A stretch of 64,000 nt of DNA. Origin: MFD00082-c5 sp963697995. Lineage in GTDB: Bacteria > Chlamydiota > Chlamydiia > Chlamydiales > JAJFMB01. Below, one piece after another: positions 17,181-25,207 of the stretch (its first letter is position 1; each line of letters begins with the position of its first letter). The stretch covers positions 1,984,001-2,048,000 of the forward strand of contig OY969110.1 in NCBI GenBank assembly GCA_963697995.1, read 5' to 3'. The notes beneath the pieces were generated by a model. The model was given only the letters and a program-made list of their open reading frames with translations. It was not told the origin of the DNA and searched no databases. A program made the translations under genes and the position numbers.

Positions 17181-17417
17181 TTAACATTCGCCAACGAAAG
17201 GTAAAAGCGCCATATGACGGGCCACTTTAACTGCGTAGGTCAACTTTTTCTGATAATGCGCTGAAACCCCTGTAATGCGACGAGGAAGAATTTTACCGCG
17301 GTCAGTGATAAAATTTTTAAGCGCTTCGATATCTTTATAATCTACTTCTTTGATACCAGCTTCGATAAACGGACATTTTTTTCGTTTTTTAGAACGTTGT
17401 TCTCCAAACTTTGACAT
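17181..17417 (-). CDS. rpsR: 30S ribosomal protein bS18
   Basis: A 78-residue protein with the bS18 core: [39 protein letters not shown], then [20 protein letters not shown]. It pairs with bS6 on the 30S platform, and its gene follows rpsF by nine bases in the same operon. Confidence 0.97.
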   Translation of the reverse strand: MSKFGEQRSKKRKKCPFIEAGIKEVDYKDIEALKNFITDRGKILPRRITGVSAHYQKKLTYAVKVARHMALLPFVGEC

Positions 17418-17426
17418 GAGAATCCC

Positions 17427-17771
17427 CTATTGTTGTAGTACTAATTCTTTAAATTTAATTTCTTCAAGCACACTCTCTGTTCTTAAAGTAATAAAGCGGA
17501 TCAAATCCTCATTTAAGTGGTACTCTCTCCACAACTCGCTGATTTTTGAAGGCTCTACCTTGAAATAAATCAGGAAATAGTGCCCCTCTTTATGTCCGTT
17601 GATCTCATACGCCAAGCGTTGACGTCCCCGATCGTGAATCTTCAAAATTTCACCGCCAAGCTCTGTAATTCCTTGTTCAATACGCTCAAGAGCTTTTTTC
17701 CTAGCGTCTTCGCTAAGAGTGGCGCTGATAATATACATCCCTTCGTAAAGGTTTGGTTCTTTTTTACTCAT
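17427..17771 (-). CDS. rpsF: 30S ribosomal protein bS6
   Basis: A 114-residue protein with the bS6 ferredoxin-like fold: LYEGMYIISATLSEDARKKA, then GGEILKIHDRGRQRLAYEIN, HKEGHYFLIYFKVEPSKI and LNEDLIRFITLRTE. The ATG overlaps the pth stop by four bases, so the two are translationally coupled. It is followed by rpsR in the usual S6-S18 order. Confidence 0.97.
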   Translation of the reverse strand: MSKKEPNLYEGMYIISATLSEDARKKALERIEQGITELGGEILKIHDRGRQRLAYEINGHKEGHYFLIYFKVEPSKISELWREYHLNEDLIRFITLRTESVLEEIKFKELVLQQ

Positions 17772-18376
17772 ACGTTTCTCCCAAAATTCTTTCCTTCTGC
17801 AACGAGGTTCATTAAGTTCTCGACAGGCTGTTTTGAGATATTTTCAATCACAAAGACCGCCTGCTGTATCACTTGATCAAGCGCTACTCTCTCCTCCTGA
17901 GAGAAAACTCCAAGCACATGATCTGTCAACTCTTCAGCCTCGCCGCGCCCCACCCCAATACGAAGTCTATAATAATCCCTCGTACCGAGATGGTATTCTA
18001 TACTTTTTAAGCCATTGTGGCCACCTGGTGAACCCAAACCCCTTAGCCTTAATTTTCCAAAGGGTAAGTCCACATCATCGCAAACAATAAGCACTGAAGA
18101 GACGGGAAGTTTGTAATAATCCAAATACTTCCTTAAAGCTCTTCCGCTTAAGTTCATGTAAGTTAAAGGTTTTAAGATGTGATACACCACACCATCCCTC
18201 TCAACTTTTCCAACCGATGCCTCAAAGCGCATCTCAAAATGCTCTTTTGTTTGCAACTTTTGCAAAAAAGCCTCGGCCACTAAAAATCCCATATTATGCC
18301 GAGTCATTTGGTAATCCTTTCCTGGATTGCCAAGGCAAACAACAACAAGAGTGTCTGTGCCCATTAACTCAGCCAT
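17768..18376 (-). CDS. pth: Peptidyl-tRNA hydrolase
   Basis: Recycles peptidyl-tRNA released from stalled ribosomes. The 202-residue protein has VVVCLGNPGKDYQMTRHNMG with the catalytic His and conserved Asn, FEASVGKVERDGVVYHILKP, TYMNLSGRALR, VLIVCDDVDLPFGKLRLRG with the catalytic Asp, and GSPGGHNGLKSIEYHLGT. The start is ATG 18376, five bases after the rplY stop; an internal ATG four codons on is possible. Its tail overlaps rpsF by four bases. Confidence 0.95.
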   Translation of the reverse strand: MAELMGTDTLVVVCLGNPGKDYQMTRHNMGFLVAEAFLQKLQTKEHFEMRFEASVGKVERDGVVYHILKPLTYMNLSGRALRKYLDYYKLPVSSVLIVCDDVDLPFGKLRLRGLGSPGGHNGLKSIEYHLGTRDYYRLRIGVGRGEAEELTDHVLGVFSQEERVALDQVIQQAVFVIENISKQPVENLMNLVAEGKNFGRNV

Positions 18377-18381
18377 AAAGG

Positions 18382-18942
18382 TTATCTCTTAGCAATAATC
18401 ACAGCCACATCATCTAATTTCGCCATTGGACGAATAGACTCAGGGATCTCAATATCTGACAATCTTTTTGTTTGTCTAAGATTCAAGCTTCTCACATCGA
18501 GTTTAAAGCTTTTTGGCAAATCTTTTGGCAAGCAACGCACTTTTACATGACGAATCACGAGGCGAAGTACTCCCCCAAGTTTTGTTCCAACGCAGTCAGC
18601 AACACCTGTGCACTCGATAGGAACTTTGACATTGATAGGAGTTTGATCTAAAAGCTCCTCAAAGTCTAAGTGAATCACATCGTAATTAACAGGGTTGTAC
18701 TGAATATCTTTGACGATCGCTTTTCGCTCTTTGCCTTTTTCATCGACTAAAGTGAAAATGGTAGTCGGCAAATGACCTTTAGTCACTTGTCTTAATGCAG
18801 CCGCAAACTCCGCTGCATTAACAGCAATCGTTTCACCTGCATCTTTGTGGGCATATATTATAGCTGGAATCTTATTTGAGCGTCGAACTCTCTTAGCTTC
18901 CCTTTTTTTTACTGAATCCCTTTTGACGACACTAAGTCTCAT
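18382..18942 (-). CDS. rplY: 50S ribosomal protein bL25, long (CTC) form
   Basis: A 186-residue protein of the TL5/CTC type, which binds 5S rRNA. The N-terminal 5S-binding domain has KRVRRSNKIPAIIYAHKD, then HLPTTIFTLVDEKGK and KDIQYNPVNYDVIHLDFEEL. The C-terminal beta domain has TPINVKVPIECTG and GVLRLVIRHVKVRCLPKDLP. It sits just upstream of pth, as is common across bacteria. GAGG is present shortly before the ATG at 18942. Confidence 0.95.
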   Translation of the reverse strand: MRLSVVKRDSVKKREAKRVRRSNKIPAIIYAHKDAGETIAVNAAEFAAALRQVTKGHLPTTIFTLVDEKGKERKAIVKDIQYNPVNYDVIHLDFEELLDQTPINVKVPIECTGVADCVGTKLGGVLRLVIRHVKVRCLPKDLPKSFKLDVRSLNLRQTKRLSDIEIPESIRPMAKLDDVAVIIAKR

Positions 18943-18978
18943 TTTTCCTCCTTAAAGGGGAAAAACCGTCTTTTCTCG

Positions 18979-19875
18979 CTAACTAAAAACTGCTTTGGAC
19001 AAGAGAGGGGCCACAGAAAATACCTTTAGAAGAGGACTTGAACAGGAGCACGGTAACGTGTTACTGACCCAAATTTCCTCTATCGGACTCTGTCCAATCT
19101 TTTCTAGCGCACCTTCCACGAACAACCCGTGGGTTACGGCCGCAATGACGCGATTGGCACCCTTCTCTTGGATAGCTTTTGCAGCTGATACCAAAGTTTC
19201 TCCAGTGGAGCACATGTCATCAGCGAGAAGAACGTCTTTTCCTTTTACATCACCGATAATCTTTACAATACTAACCTTTTGTGGCGTGACTCGGTGCTTG
19301 TTCACGACAGCAAAATCTAACTTTAAATCGGAAGCTAAACCCCTAACGAGGTGAATACTTCCACTATCTGGTCCTACAACAATCATCTTATCAGTCTTGA
19401 CCTCGCGAAGCTTAAAACTAAGCACTTCTCGTGAGGAAAGATTCAAAAGAGGGACGTTGAAAAACCCTTCGATTTGCGGTGAATGGAGATCCAAAGTCAC
19501 AACTTCGTTCACTCCAGAGGCCACGAGCAAATCGGCCACTAACTTAGCTCCAATCGGTTGCCCTTTTTTGGTCTTGTGGTCTTGTCTTGCATACCCCATA
19601 TACGGGATAACGACCTTAATTTTTTTGGGGCCTTCCCTTTTTAGAGCATCCACAATAAGCAACAATTCAAAGAGCGACTCATGCAATTCGTGTCCTAATG
19701 TTTGTAGAACAACGACATCTCTCCCTGAAACCTCTTCCAGAATGCAAACTGCAAGTTCTCCGTCAGGAAACTTCTCTATGGAAATACTACCCAGAGGAAT
19801 CCCGCTTAAGTTGGACATTTCCCTGGCTAATTCTGGATGGGATGTCCCTGCAAAAAAAAGAGGTTGATCATTCAT
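18979..19875 (-). CDS. prs: Ribose-phosphate pyrophosphokinase (PRPP synthase)
   Basis: Makes PRPP from ribose 5-phosphate and ATP for purine, pyrimidine and NAD routes. The 298-residue protein has FAGTSHPELAREMS, EKFPDGELAV, VIPYMGYARQDHKTKKGQPI, the signature VTLDLHSPQIEGFFNVP, VVGPDSGSIHL and the PRPP-binding loop LLADDMCSTGETLV. It is slightly short against the usual 310-320. In this genome it lies at the head of the rplY-pth-ribosomal protein cluster, just downstream of a tRNA-Gln gene on the same strand. Confidence 0.93.
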   Translation of the reverse strand: MNDQPLFFAGTSHPELAREMSNLSGIPLGSISIEKFPDGELAVCILEEVSGRDVVVLQTLGHELHESLFELLLIVDALKREGPKKIKVVIPYMGYARQDHKTKKGQPIGAKLVADLLVASGVNEVVTLDLHSPQIEGFFNVPLLNLSSREVLSFKLREVKTDKMIVVGPDSGSIHLVRGLASDLKLDFAVVNKHRVTPQKVSIVKIIGDVKGKDVLLADDMCSTGETLVSAAKAIQEKGANRVIAAVTHGLFVEGALEKIGQSPIEEIWVSNTLPCSCSSPLLKVFSVAPLLSKAVFS

Positions 19876-19878
19876 TAT

Positions 19879-19950
19879 TTGGGGTGGAAGGATTCGAACC
19901 TCCGCGTGGCGGGACCAAAACCCGCTGCCTTACCGCTTGGCGACACCCCA
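19879..19950 (-). tRNA. tRNA-Gln (anticodon TTG)
   Basis: Read on the minus strand, the seven-base acceptor stem TGGGGTG pairs with CACCCCA. The D arm is GCC-AAGCGGTAA-GGC, the anticodon loop is TTTTGGT (anticodon TTG) on a GCGGG-CCCGC stem, and the T arm is GGAGG-TTCGAAT-CCTTCC. The discriminator base is A and no CCA end is encoded. It lies a few bases upstream of prs and may be cotranscribed with it. Confidence 0.93.
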
Positions 19951-20122
19951 TCAATACTGCGGTTTAAGTAAAAACTCTACCACCCTCCGCAATTTTTGTA
20001 AAGACCAGAATGCAAATAAAATCACACGATCTTCCAAAAAATTCCCCCTTAGATCGACTAAAAAAATTTATATAAATAGCTAAGGCTTGATTTATTTCTC
20101 TTGAGACAGCTATAGGTCAATC

Positions 20123-21592
20123 ATGGATCCTCAAAGCAAATTAAAGATTGTGCATGTAGCTACTGAGATTGCCCCTCTTGCTAAAGTGGGAGGCTTAGGC
20201 GATGTGATGCTCGGGCTTTCAAAAGAGTTGATTAGACTTGGCCACTCCTCTGTCGTCTTTCTGCCTCACTACGACTGTCTAGACATGTCTTGCTTATCTC
20301 ACATCCAAATAATCAAAGAAAACTTTTTAACTTTTTTTGAAGGAACATGGCATAAAAATACGATCAGTCAAACAACAATCGAAGGGATTCCTGTTATCTT
20401 AATCGACCCTCAACATGAGGATTCGTTATTTAGACGAGGCTCTATTTATGGGGAAGAGGACGATGCCAGAAGATTTCTCTACTTCTCAAGAGCTGTCTTC
20501 GATTTTCTTTCAAAAAACTCTCCGGTCGATGTGATTCACTTACACGACTGGCAAGTGGCTCCACTCGCCCCCCTCATTAAAAAAGAGAATCCGCAACTTA
20601 CCAAAAAAATTGTTTATACGATCCACAACCTAGCATACCAGGGAGTGGTCCCAGGTGAACAGATCGAGTCAATAGCCCTCTCAAAAGATGAGATGCTTGA
20701 ACCTCACGCTTTACAAGACCCTACGAAAAAAAACTTTGTCAATTTAATGAAAGGGGGGATTACATTTTCTGATGAAATCACAACAGTTTCCCCAACTTTT
20801 GCCAAAGAAGCACTCACAAAAAAGGGAGGATTTGGGTTAGACCAGACACTCAAAACTCACAAAAGCAAATTTTCTGGGATTTTGAATGGGATTGACAGCG
20901 ATTTTTGGTCTCCTCTTAAAGATAAATATTTACCTATTCATTATGCCCCATCCGATCTTAAGGGAAAATTTCTCCTTCAAACACTTCTTAAAAACCAGGT
21001 GGAGCTCTCTGTTTGCGACAGACCCTTAATAGGGTGCATCGCAAGACTTGTGCCGCAAAAGGGATTGCCTCTTATAAGACACGCGATCGAATTTATTCCG
21101 AAAATGGGGGGGCAGTTCATACTTTTAGGCTCTTCTCCAATAGAGAGTATTAACGAAGAGTTTTATAAATTAAAAGAAGAGCTTAAAAATAACTCCAACG
21201 TCCATTTAATTCTCAACAGTCAAGAGGAGATGGCGCACCTGATTTTTGCAGCATGCGACATGTTTATCGTTCCTTCCTGTTTTGAACCCTGCGGATTGAC
21301 GCAAATGATTGCTCTTCACTACGGAACGGTGCCAGTTGTGAGAAAAACAGGGGGGCTTGCAGACACTGTTTTCGATATCGATTTTTCCTCCCTTCCGGAA
21401 GAGAAGAGAAATGGGTACACTTTTGAGACTGAAAAAACAGCCGATTTTGAAAAAGCTCTTTTAAGAGCTTTTTCGTGTTGGAAAAACACACCTCAAAAAT
21501 GGCAACACTTGATCCAAAAGGGGATGTCTTCTGACTTAAGTTGGACAGATCCTGCAAAAAAATATGTCACGCTCTATCAAAAAATCAACTGA
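20123..21592 (+). CDS. glgA: Glycogen synthase (ADP-glucose type)
   Basis: Extends glycogen from ADP-glucose (GT5, GT-B fold). The 489-residue protein has the N-terminal ADP-glucose site KVGGLGDVMLGLSKEL, VIHLHDWQVAPLAPLI, KIVYTIHNLAYQGV, GGITFSDEITTVSP, FSGILNGIDSDFWSPL, IARLVPQKGLPLI, and the C-terminal catalytic stretch SCFEPCGLTQMIALHYGTVP. There is no signal peptide. Known: in Chlamydia trachomatis glycogen is built in the inclusion lumen with secreted GlgA, so chlamydial sugar enzymes can act outside the cell. It is followed by pgsA after 20 bases. Confidence 0.96.
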   Translation: MDPQSKLKIVHVATEIAPLAKVGGLGDVMLGLSKELIRLGHSSVVFLPHYDCLDMSCLSHIQIIKENFLTFFEGTWHKNTISQTTIEGIPVILIDPQHEDSLFRRGSIYGEEDDARRFLYFSRAVFDFLSKNSPVDVIHLHDWQVAPLAPLIKKENPQLTKKIVYTIHNLAYQGVVPGEQIESIALSKDEMLEPHALQDPTKKNFVNLMKGGITFSDEITTVSPTFAKEALTKKGGFGLDQTLKTHKSKFSGILNGIDSDFWSPLKDKYLPIHYAPSDLKGKFLLQTLLKNQVELSVCDRPLIGCIARLVPQKGLPLIRHAIEFIPKMGGQFILLGSSPIESINEEFYKLKEELKNNSNVHLILNSQEEMAHLIFAACDMFIVPSCFEPCGLTQMIALHYGTVPVVRKTGGLADTVFDIDFSSLPEEKRNGYTFETEKTADFEKALLRAFSCWKNTPQKWQHLIQKGMSSDLSWTDPAKKYVTLYQKIN

Positions 21593-21612
21593 TCTCGTAA
21601 CATAAGTCTCTT

Positions 21613-22190
21613 ATGACACTACCGAACATTTTAACTTTTATTAGGCTGATTATAGCGCCTGTTTTTCTCGCTCTGTTTAGTTATTGCGAAGAGATTGGTT
21701 TGCCTCGAAATAGCGCGCTTTATCTCTTGCTTTTTCTAATGACGCTAGCAGAGCTAACCGATGCCTTCGATGGGTTTATTGCAAGAAAATTTCATCAAAT
21801 CTCCGATCTAGGGAAAATTTTAGATCCGATGGCAGACAGCATCTGCCACATAGCTTACTTTTTAGCCTTCACCCAAAATCCCGTAGCAGTGCCCCTATTT
21901 TTAGTTTTTATCTTCATTTACCGCGATGCGGTGATTAGCACATTAAGAACAGTTTGCGCACTTCAAGGAGTTGCACTTGCTGCCAGAAAAAGTGGAAAAT
22001 TCAAATCGATTTTCCAAGCTTTTACCTCTTTTACAATTCTTTTTCTTTTGATTGCCTATACAAAAGGGATTTATCTCAAAAAATATTATCGTCTACAAGT
22101 ACGTTTCTAGTCACAATAGCGGCTTTTTTAAGTTTATTTTCTGCATGGGAATATATTATCTCAACAAATCCCACATCAAAAAGCTTCTGA
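21613..22190 (+). CDS. pgsA: CDP-alcohol phosphatidyltransferase (PgsA-type), frameshifted near the C-terminus
   Basis: Makes phosphatidylglycerol phosphate in the inner membrane. MTLPNILTFIRLIIAPVFL is followed by the CDP-alcohol motif, spread over ELTDAFDGFIARKF and SDLGKILDPMADS, with all conserved Asp residues present. Several membrane helices follow. The frame stops at 22110, but in another frame the sequence continues TFLVTIAAFLSLFSAWEYII, a fitting last membrane helix, to 22190. One missing A in the A6 run at 22078-22083 explains the break. Because the gene should be important, a consensus error is quite likely. It follows glgA as in Chlamydia. Confidence 0.85.
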
Positions 22191-22269
22191 AAATCAACGA
22201 CTAATCAGTAAGTCTGCAAATCCTTTACATAAAAAGACTTAACACTACCTAATTGTTTTAACGTCTCTA

Positions 22270-22399
22270 TTTTAAATGAAATCTAACGGGTCAGCTCTTT
22301 TTTCAAATCTTTTAAACTTAAGCCAAACTTTAGACAAGAGATTTAACCCCTAAATTTTAAATGAAATCTAACGGGTCAGCTCTTTTTTCAAATCTTTTA
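22270..22399. repeat. Duplicated 3' end of the thioredoxin-like gene
   Basis: A 45-base stretch beginning TTTTAAATGAAATCTAACGG occurs at 22270-22314 and again at 22355-22399. The second copy encodes the last codons (KDLKKELTR) and stop of the thioredoxin-like gene. The first is a free duplicate 85 bases further downstream. The 177 bases between the pgsA tail and the thioredoxin gene hold nothing else that I recognise. Confidence 0.8.
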
Positions 22400-23363
22400 C
22401 GTGAAGAGCAATTTCTTGTCGCATCTGTTTTGGCGCTCTCGCCATCGATACTTCTGCATGCTCTAAAGCTGTTCGAAACTCCCCTTTTTCAAAAAAGACT
22501 TGGGAAATCATCATCTCTAGACGCCATCCATTTTCTTTGTCTTCTTTTCCCCACAAATTAAGATAGGCTTGAAGGGGAGCGATAACTTCATTTGGAGAGG
22601 CCTTCTCTTGCTTAAAACTTTGATAGAGCGTACCAAAATCTAGAAGAGCTAATTGAAAATCGTTTGAAGGTTTTTGCAAAAGAGCTTTTTTAAGAGATAT
22701 CGCCTCTTCTGTTTGCTCTTTTCCCTTTCCATAAAGAGTGCGAAGTCTCTCTAATCTAAAAAAATCAGCCTCTTCAGTCTCAAATCCAGCTACTGCAATC
22801 TCTTTGGCTTCTATTTCTTGCCCATACTGTTCGGCAAGCGAATAAAGGGCTTTCAATTCAGAAGTCGAATGAGCGCGCGTTTTAAGCGCGCTCACTTTTT
22901 GCTTTAATCCCGAATATTCCTGGACCATTTTCAACAAATGATTTGCGTACTCGCCGCCACCACCTGCTCTATAACCTGTCACACCGATCTGCTCCTCATC
23001 TGGAGTCAAAAGAACTATCGTTGGGAATCCCCGAACGGCAAAGCGCTTTTGAAGCTCCTTATTTTCTTGAGTTTCAGTGGCTGAAAGTTTTGATTTAGCT
23101 GGAAAATCAAGCTTAACAAACACAAATTTGTCTTCAGTCAATTTTCCAAACTCAGCTGTATCTAAAGCTTCAGTATCCAGCTTTTGACACCAACCGCACC
23201 AATCAGAGCCTGTGAAAAACACCAACAAAGGTTTGCTTTCAGCTTTAGCTTTCTTCACCCCTTCGCTATAGTTGGTTATCCAAGGAATGGAGCTTGCTCC
23301 TAGTTGAGAGAAAACTAATAGAAACAGCCCTATCGCCCAACCGGTTACCATTTTTTTTGCCAT
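22368..23363 (-). CDS. Exported thioredoxin-like protein
   Basis: A 331-residue protein. An N-terminal hydrophobic segment (GWAIGLFLLVFSQLGASSI) is a signal peptide or anchor. Residues about 30-145 form a thioredoxin fold of the thioredoxin_7/DsbD-gamma kind: LLVFFTGSDWCGWCQKLD with redox pair CGWC, VFVKLDFPAK, then RFAVRGFPTIVLLTPDEEQI with the cis-proline. The rest (about residues 160-331) is helical and resembles tetratricopeptide-type repeats; its last repeat has YLNLWGKEDKENGWRLEM. It probably reduces or isomerises disulphides in the periplasm, relevant to the cysteine-rich chlamydial envelope. AGGAAA lies about ten bases before the ATG. It stands alone, convergent with pgsA. Confidence 0.8.
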   Translation of the reverse strand: MAKKMVTGWAIGLFLLVFSQLGASSIPWITNYSEGVKKAKAESKPLLVFFTGSDWCGWCQKLDTEALDTAEFGKLTEDKFVFVKLDFPAKSKLSATETQENKELQKRFAVRGFPTIVLLTPDEEQIGVTGYRAGGGGEYANHLLKMVQEYSGLKQKVSALKTRAHSTSELKALYSLAEQYGQEIEAKEIAVAGFETEEADFFRLERLRTLYGKGKEQTEEAISLKKALLQKPSNDFQLALLDFGTLYQSFKQEKASPNEVIAPLQAYLNLWGKEDKENGWRLEMMISQVFFEKGEFRTALEHAEVSMARAPKQMRQEIALHVKDLKKELTR

Positions 23364-23490
23364 AATTTTTAAGTTTCCTAAAAAGTGTTAAAACAAGTTA
23401 AAATAGCTAGTCTCTCTTAAGATTTGCCAGCTTTTTGCAGCTTAAAGGAAACTTCAATTTATTTGTAACCAAAAGAGTAAAAAAAAAATC

Positions 23491-23955
23491 ATGTCTTGTC
23501 CTAAAACTCTCATTTACCGACACCAAAGAGAAAACTTAAAAAAATGCTCTCTAAGGGGTCTAGAAGGAAAAATTGGCTTTCAATTTTTTACTTATCCAAA
23601 AGAGCTTCTTCCTCCCCTGGATAACTTCATTGTACTAACCCTTGAGGCCGAAGAGCTGACAAAAAAAGATGCCGATTTGGGACTTCTCATCATCGATGGA
23701 ACCTGGAGACTTGCAGAAAAAATGTTGAAGAAAGTGAAGGGGCAAACTTATAGAAGTTTACCTAAAGGGTTTAAAACAGCTTATCCAAGAAGACAAGAGG
23801 ATTGCCCTGTTCAAGGGGAGGGGCTCGCATCAGTGGAGGCGCTCTTTCTCGCCCATTTGATTTTAGGAAGAGAGACCGAAGGACTTTTAGATCATTACCA
23901 CTGGAAAGATGAGTTTTTACAAATCAACAAAGATCTATACTCAAGTATTAGATAG
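23491..23955 (+). CDS. Tsr3/DTW-type putative aminocarboxypropyltransferase
   Basis: A 154-residue protein. LLIIDGTWRLAEKMLKK, then YRSLPKGFKTAYPRRQEDCP, GLASVEALFLAHLILGR and YHWKDEFLQIN follow the order of conserved blocks in Tsr3 (rRNA aminocarboxypropyltransferase) and bacterial DTW proteins (tRNA acp3U). These use the aminocarboxypropyl group of S-adenosylmethionine. The classic DTW triplet reads DGTW here. It likely modifies rRNA or tRNA; which one cannot be told. Its last 15 bases overlap the convergent rnpA gene. Confidence 0.65.
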   Translation: MSCPKTLIYRHQRENLKKCSLRGLEGKIGFQFFTYPKELLPPLDNFIVLTLEAEELTKKDADLGLLIIDGTWRLAEKMLKKVKGQTYRSLPKGFKTAYPRRQEDCPVQGEGLASVEALFLAHLILGRETEGLLDHYHWKDEFLQINKDLYSSIR

Positions 23956-24270
23956 TAATTTTTTCAATTCCTCTTCGATCTCTAAAAAAGTAGCCTCTTT
24001 GGCAAAGGCTCTCGGACGAACATTCAAATCAAAATTTATTTGAGTATAGGCAGGATTCAACCGAAACGCCTCTCTAACAAGACGTTTAAACCGATTTCTT
24101 TTAGCGGCACATCCATATTTTTTTGAAACAGTAAGCCCCAAGCGAGCATGAGGTCTCATCGTTTTTTTCATATCTATAATGAGAAAACGCCCCATCTTTT
24201 GAGGATTTCCCCGTAAAAAGAAGGAGCGTCTTGTTAAAAGCCTAAAGGCTTTAGGGAAAGGGTATTTCAC
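23941..24270 (-). CDS. rnpA: Ribonuclease P protein component
   Basis: A 109-residue basic protein that helps the RNase P RNA mature tRNA 5' ends. It has [20 protein letters not shown], then [20 protein letters not shown] and [11 protein letters not shown], the conserved basic helix [13 protein letters not shown]. The GTG start overlaps the rpmH stop by four bases (GTGA), the usual rpmH-rnpA coupling. Confidence 0.95.
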   Translation of the reverse strand: MKYPFPKAFRLLTRRSFFLRGNPQKMGRFLIIDMKKTMRPHARLGLTVSKKYGCAAKRNRFKRLVREAFRLNPAYTQINFDLNVRPRAFAKEATFLEIEEELKKLLSNT

Positions 24271-24407
24271 GCGCGGGTCAATTGTTTGCGTCCTCTTTGA
24301 CGTCTTGCGTTAATAATTTTTCTTCCATTAGCTGTTTGCATACGAACGCGAAATCCATGTGTGGTTTTGCGGCGCGTTTTGCTTGGTTGGTATGTACGTT
24401 TAACCAT
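24267..24407 (-). CDS. rpmH: 50S ribosomal protein bL34
   Basis: A 46-residue protein, [20 protein letters not shown] with a basic tail ending GRKQLTRA, a complete bL34. The N-terminal MKRT(F/Y)QPS motif is seen as MVKRTYQPS. It is coupled to rnpA. The gap of about 178 bases to the divergent rpmJ must hold promoters for both directions. Confidence 0.95.
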   Translation of the reverse strand: MVKRTYQPSKTRRKTTHGFRVRMQTANGRKIINARRQRGRKQLTRA

Positions 24408-24585
24408 CGTGTCACCTTCATGTTATTCTGTAAAGATGAGACTATCATAGGGTAGAGAGAGAATTTTTGCAACAAAGTTTTCTCCCCTTTTTAGTTTTTT
24501 TCTTTTTTTGAGAAAAAAGCATTGCACGAAAAATACGATCTGTTCTATAACTTTGCTTGTGAATCGATTGAGGAGTTCAACAATT

Positions 24586-24723
24586 ATGCGAGTGCGAGCA
24601 TCCGTGAAAGCGGACCCTTCTAAAGGCGATATTCTCGTGAGACGTCGCGGTCGTTTATATGTCGTAAACAAAAAAGACCCAAACCGCAAACAGCGGCAGA
24701 AAGGTCCAGCGCGTATCAAGTAG
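24586..24723 (+). CDS. rpmJ: 50S ribosomal protein bL36
   Basis: A 45-residue protein, [20 protein letters not shown] then [20 protein letters not shown]. The zinc-ligand cysteines and histidine of the C+ form are absent (this is a C- variant), as in Chlamydia. The start is ATG 24586; the upstream open frame is not conserved. It is followed by rpsN after 18 bases. Confidence 0.92.
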   Translation: MRVRASVKADPSKGDILVRRRGRLYVVNKKDPNRKQRQKGPARIK

Positions 24724-24741
24724 TAAAAGGGTTTAAGCAAA

Positions 24742-25047
24742 ATGGCAAAAAAATCATGTATAGAAAGACAGAAAAAGCGTGAACGTCAAGTCCTACTAAA
24801 GTGGGACAAGCGTCAAGAGCTTAAGAAGAGAAGTTCCGATCTCAGCCTAAGTGAAGAGGAAAGAGCCTTAGCTCGCCTCTCTTTAGACAAAATGCCTCGG
24901 AACACTTCTCCTGTTCGTTTGAGAAACAGATGTCAGTTAACTGGTCGTCCACGTGGATGTTACCGAAAATTCAAACTTTCCCGTTTGAAGTTTCGCGAAC
25001 TTGCCAATATGGGCATGATTCCTGGAATCACCAAAGCTAGCTGGTAG
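24742..25047 (+). CDS. rpsN: 30S ribosomal protein uS14
   Basis: A 101-residue long-form uS14 without the zinc-binding cysteines. [20 protein letters not shown] starts it; [20 protein letters not shown] and [18 protein letters not shown] end it, the conserved rRNA-binding core. It is the second gene of rpmJ-rpsN and is followed by a strong terminator. Confidence 0.96.
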   Translation: MAKKSCIERQKKRERQVLLKWDKRQELKKRSSDLSLSEEERALARLSLDKMPRNTSPVRLRNRCQLTGRPRGCYRKFKLSRLKFRELANMGMIPGITKASW

Positions 25048-25059
25048 TCATATCTTTTT

Positions 25060-25108
25060 GTGGTCCTTCCCCAATCCCCCCCCCTCGGTGGGAAGGCCAC
25101 ATTTTTTT
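25060..25108 (+). terminator. Rho-independent terminator after rpsN
   Basis: GTGGTCCTTCCC at 25060-25071 pairs with GGGAAGGCCAC at 25090-25100, with one bulged base, and is followed by seven T at 25102-25108. It lies 13 bases after the rpsN stop. Confidence 0.85.
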
Positions 25109-25147
25109 CACACATTCTATCTTTAAAAATTAAATTAAATTTTACTA

Positions 25148-25176
25148 TTTACTTTAATTTAGTTTCATAATACAAT
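25148..25176 (+). promoter_or_regulatory. Predicted promoter for the membrane-protein candidate
   Basis: TTTACT at 25148-25153 and TACAAT at 25171-25176 are 17 bases apart in a very AT-rich stretch. AAGGAG at 25197-25202 then precedes ATG 25208. Pattern only. Confidence 0.45.
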
Positions 25177-25207
25177 ACTCCTTTAGTATAAAAAACAAGG
25201 AGTTATA

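Noticed and set aside
21954..22190. A separate small membrane protein gene
   Set aside because: Its second half continues the pgsA protein after a one-base frameshift; its first half is a shadow of pgsA.
24278..24475. A 65-codon reading frame over rpmH
   Set aside because: It is the wrong frame of the complete bL34 gene at 24267-24407.
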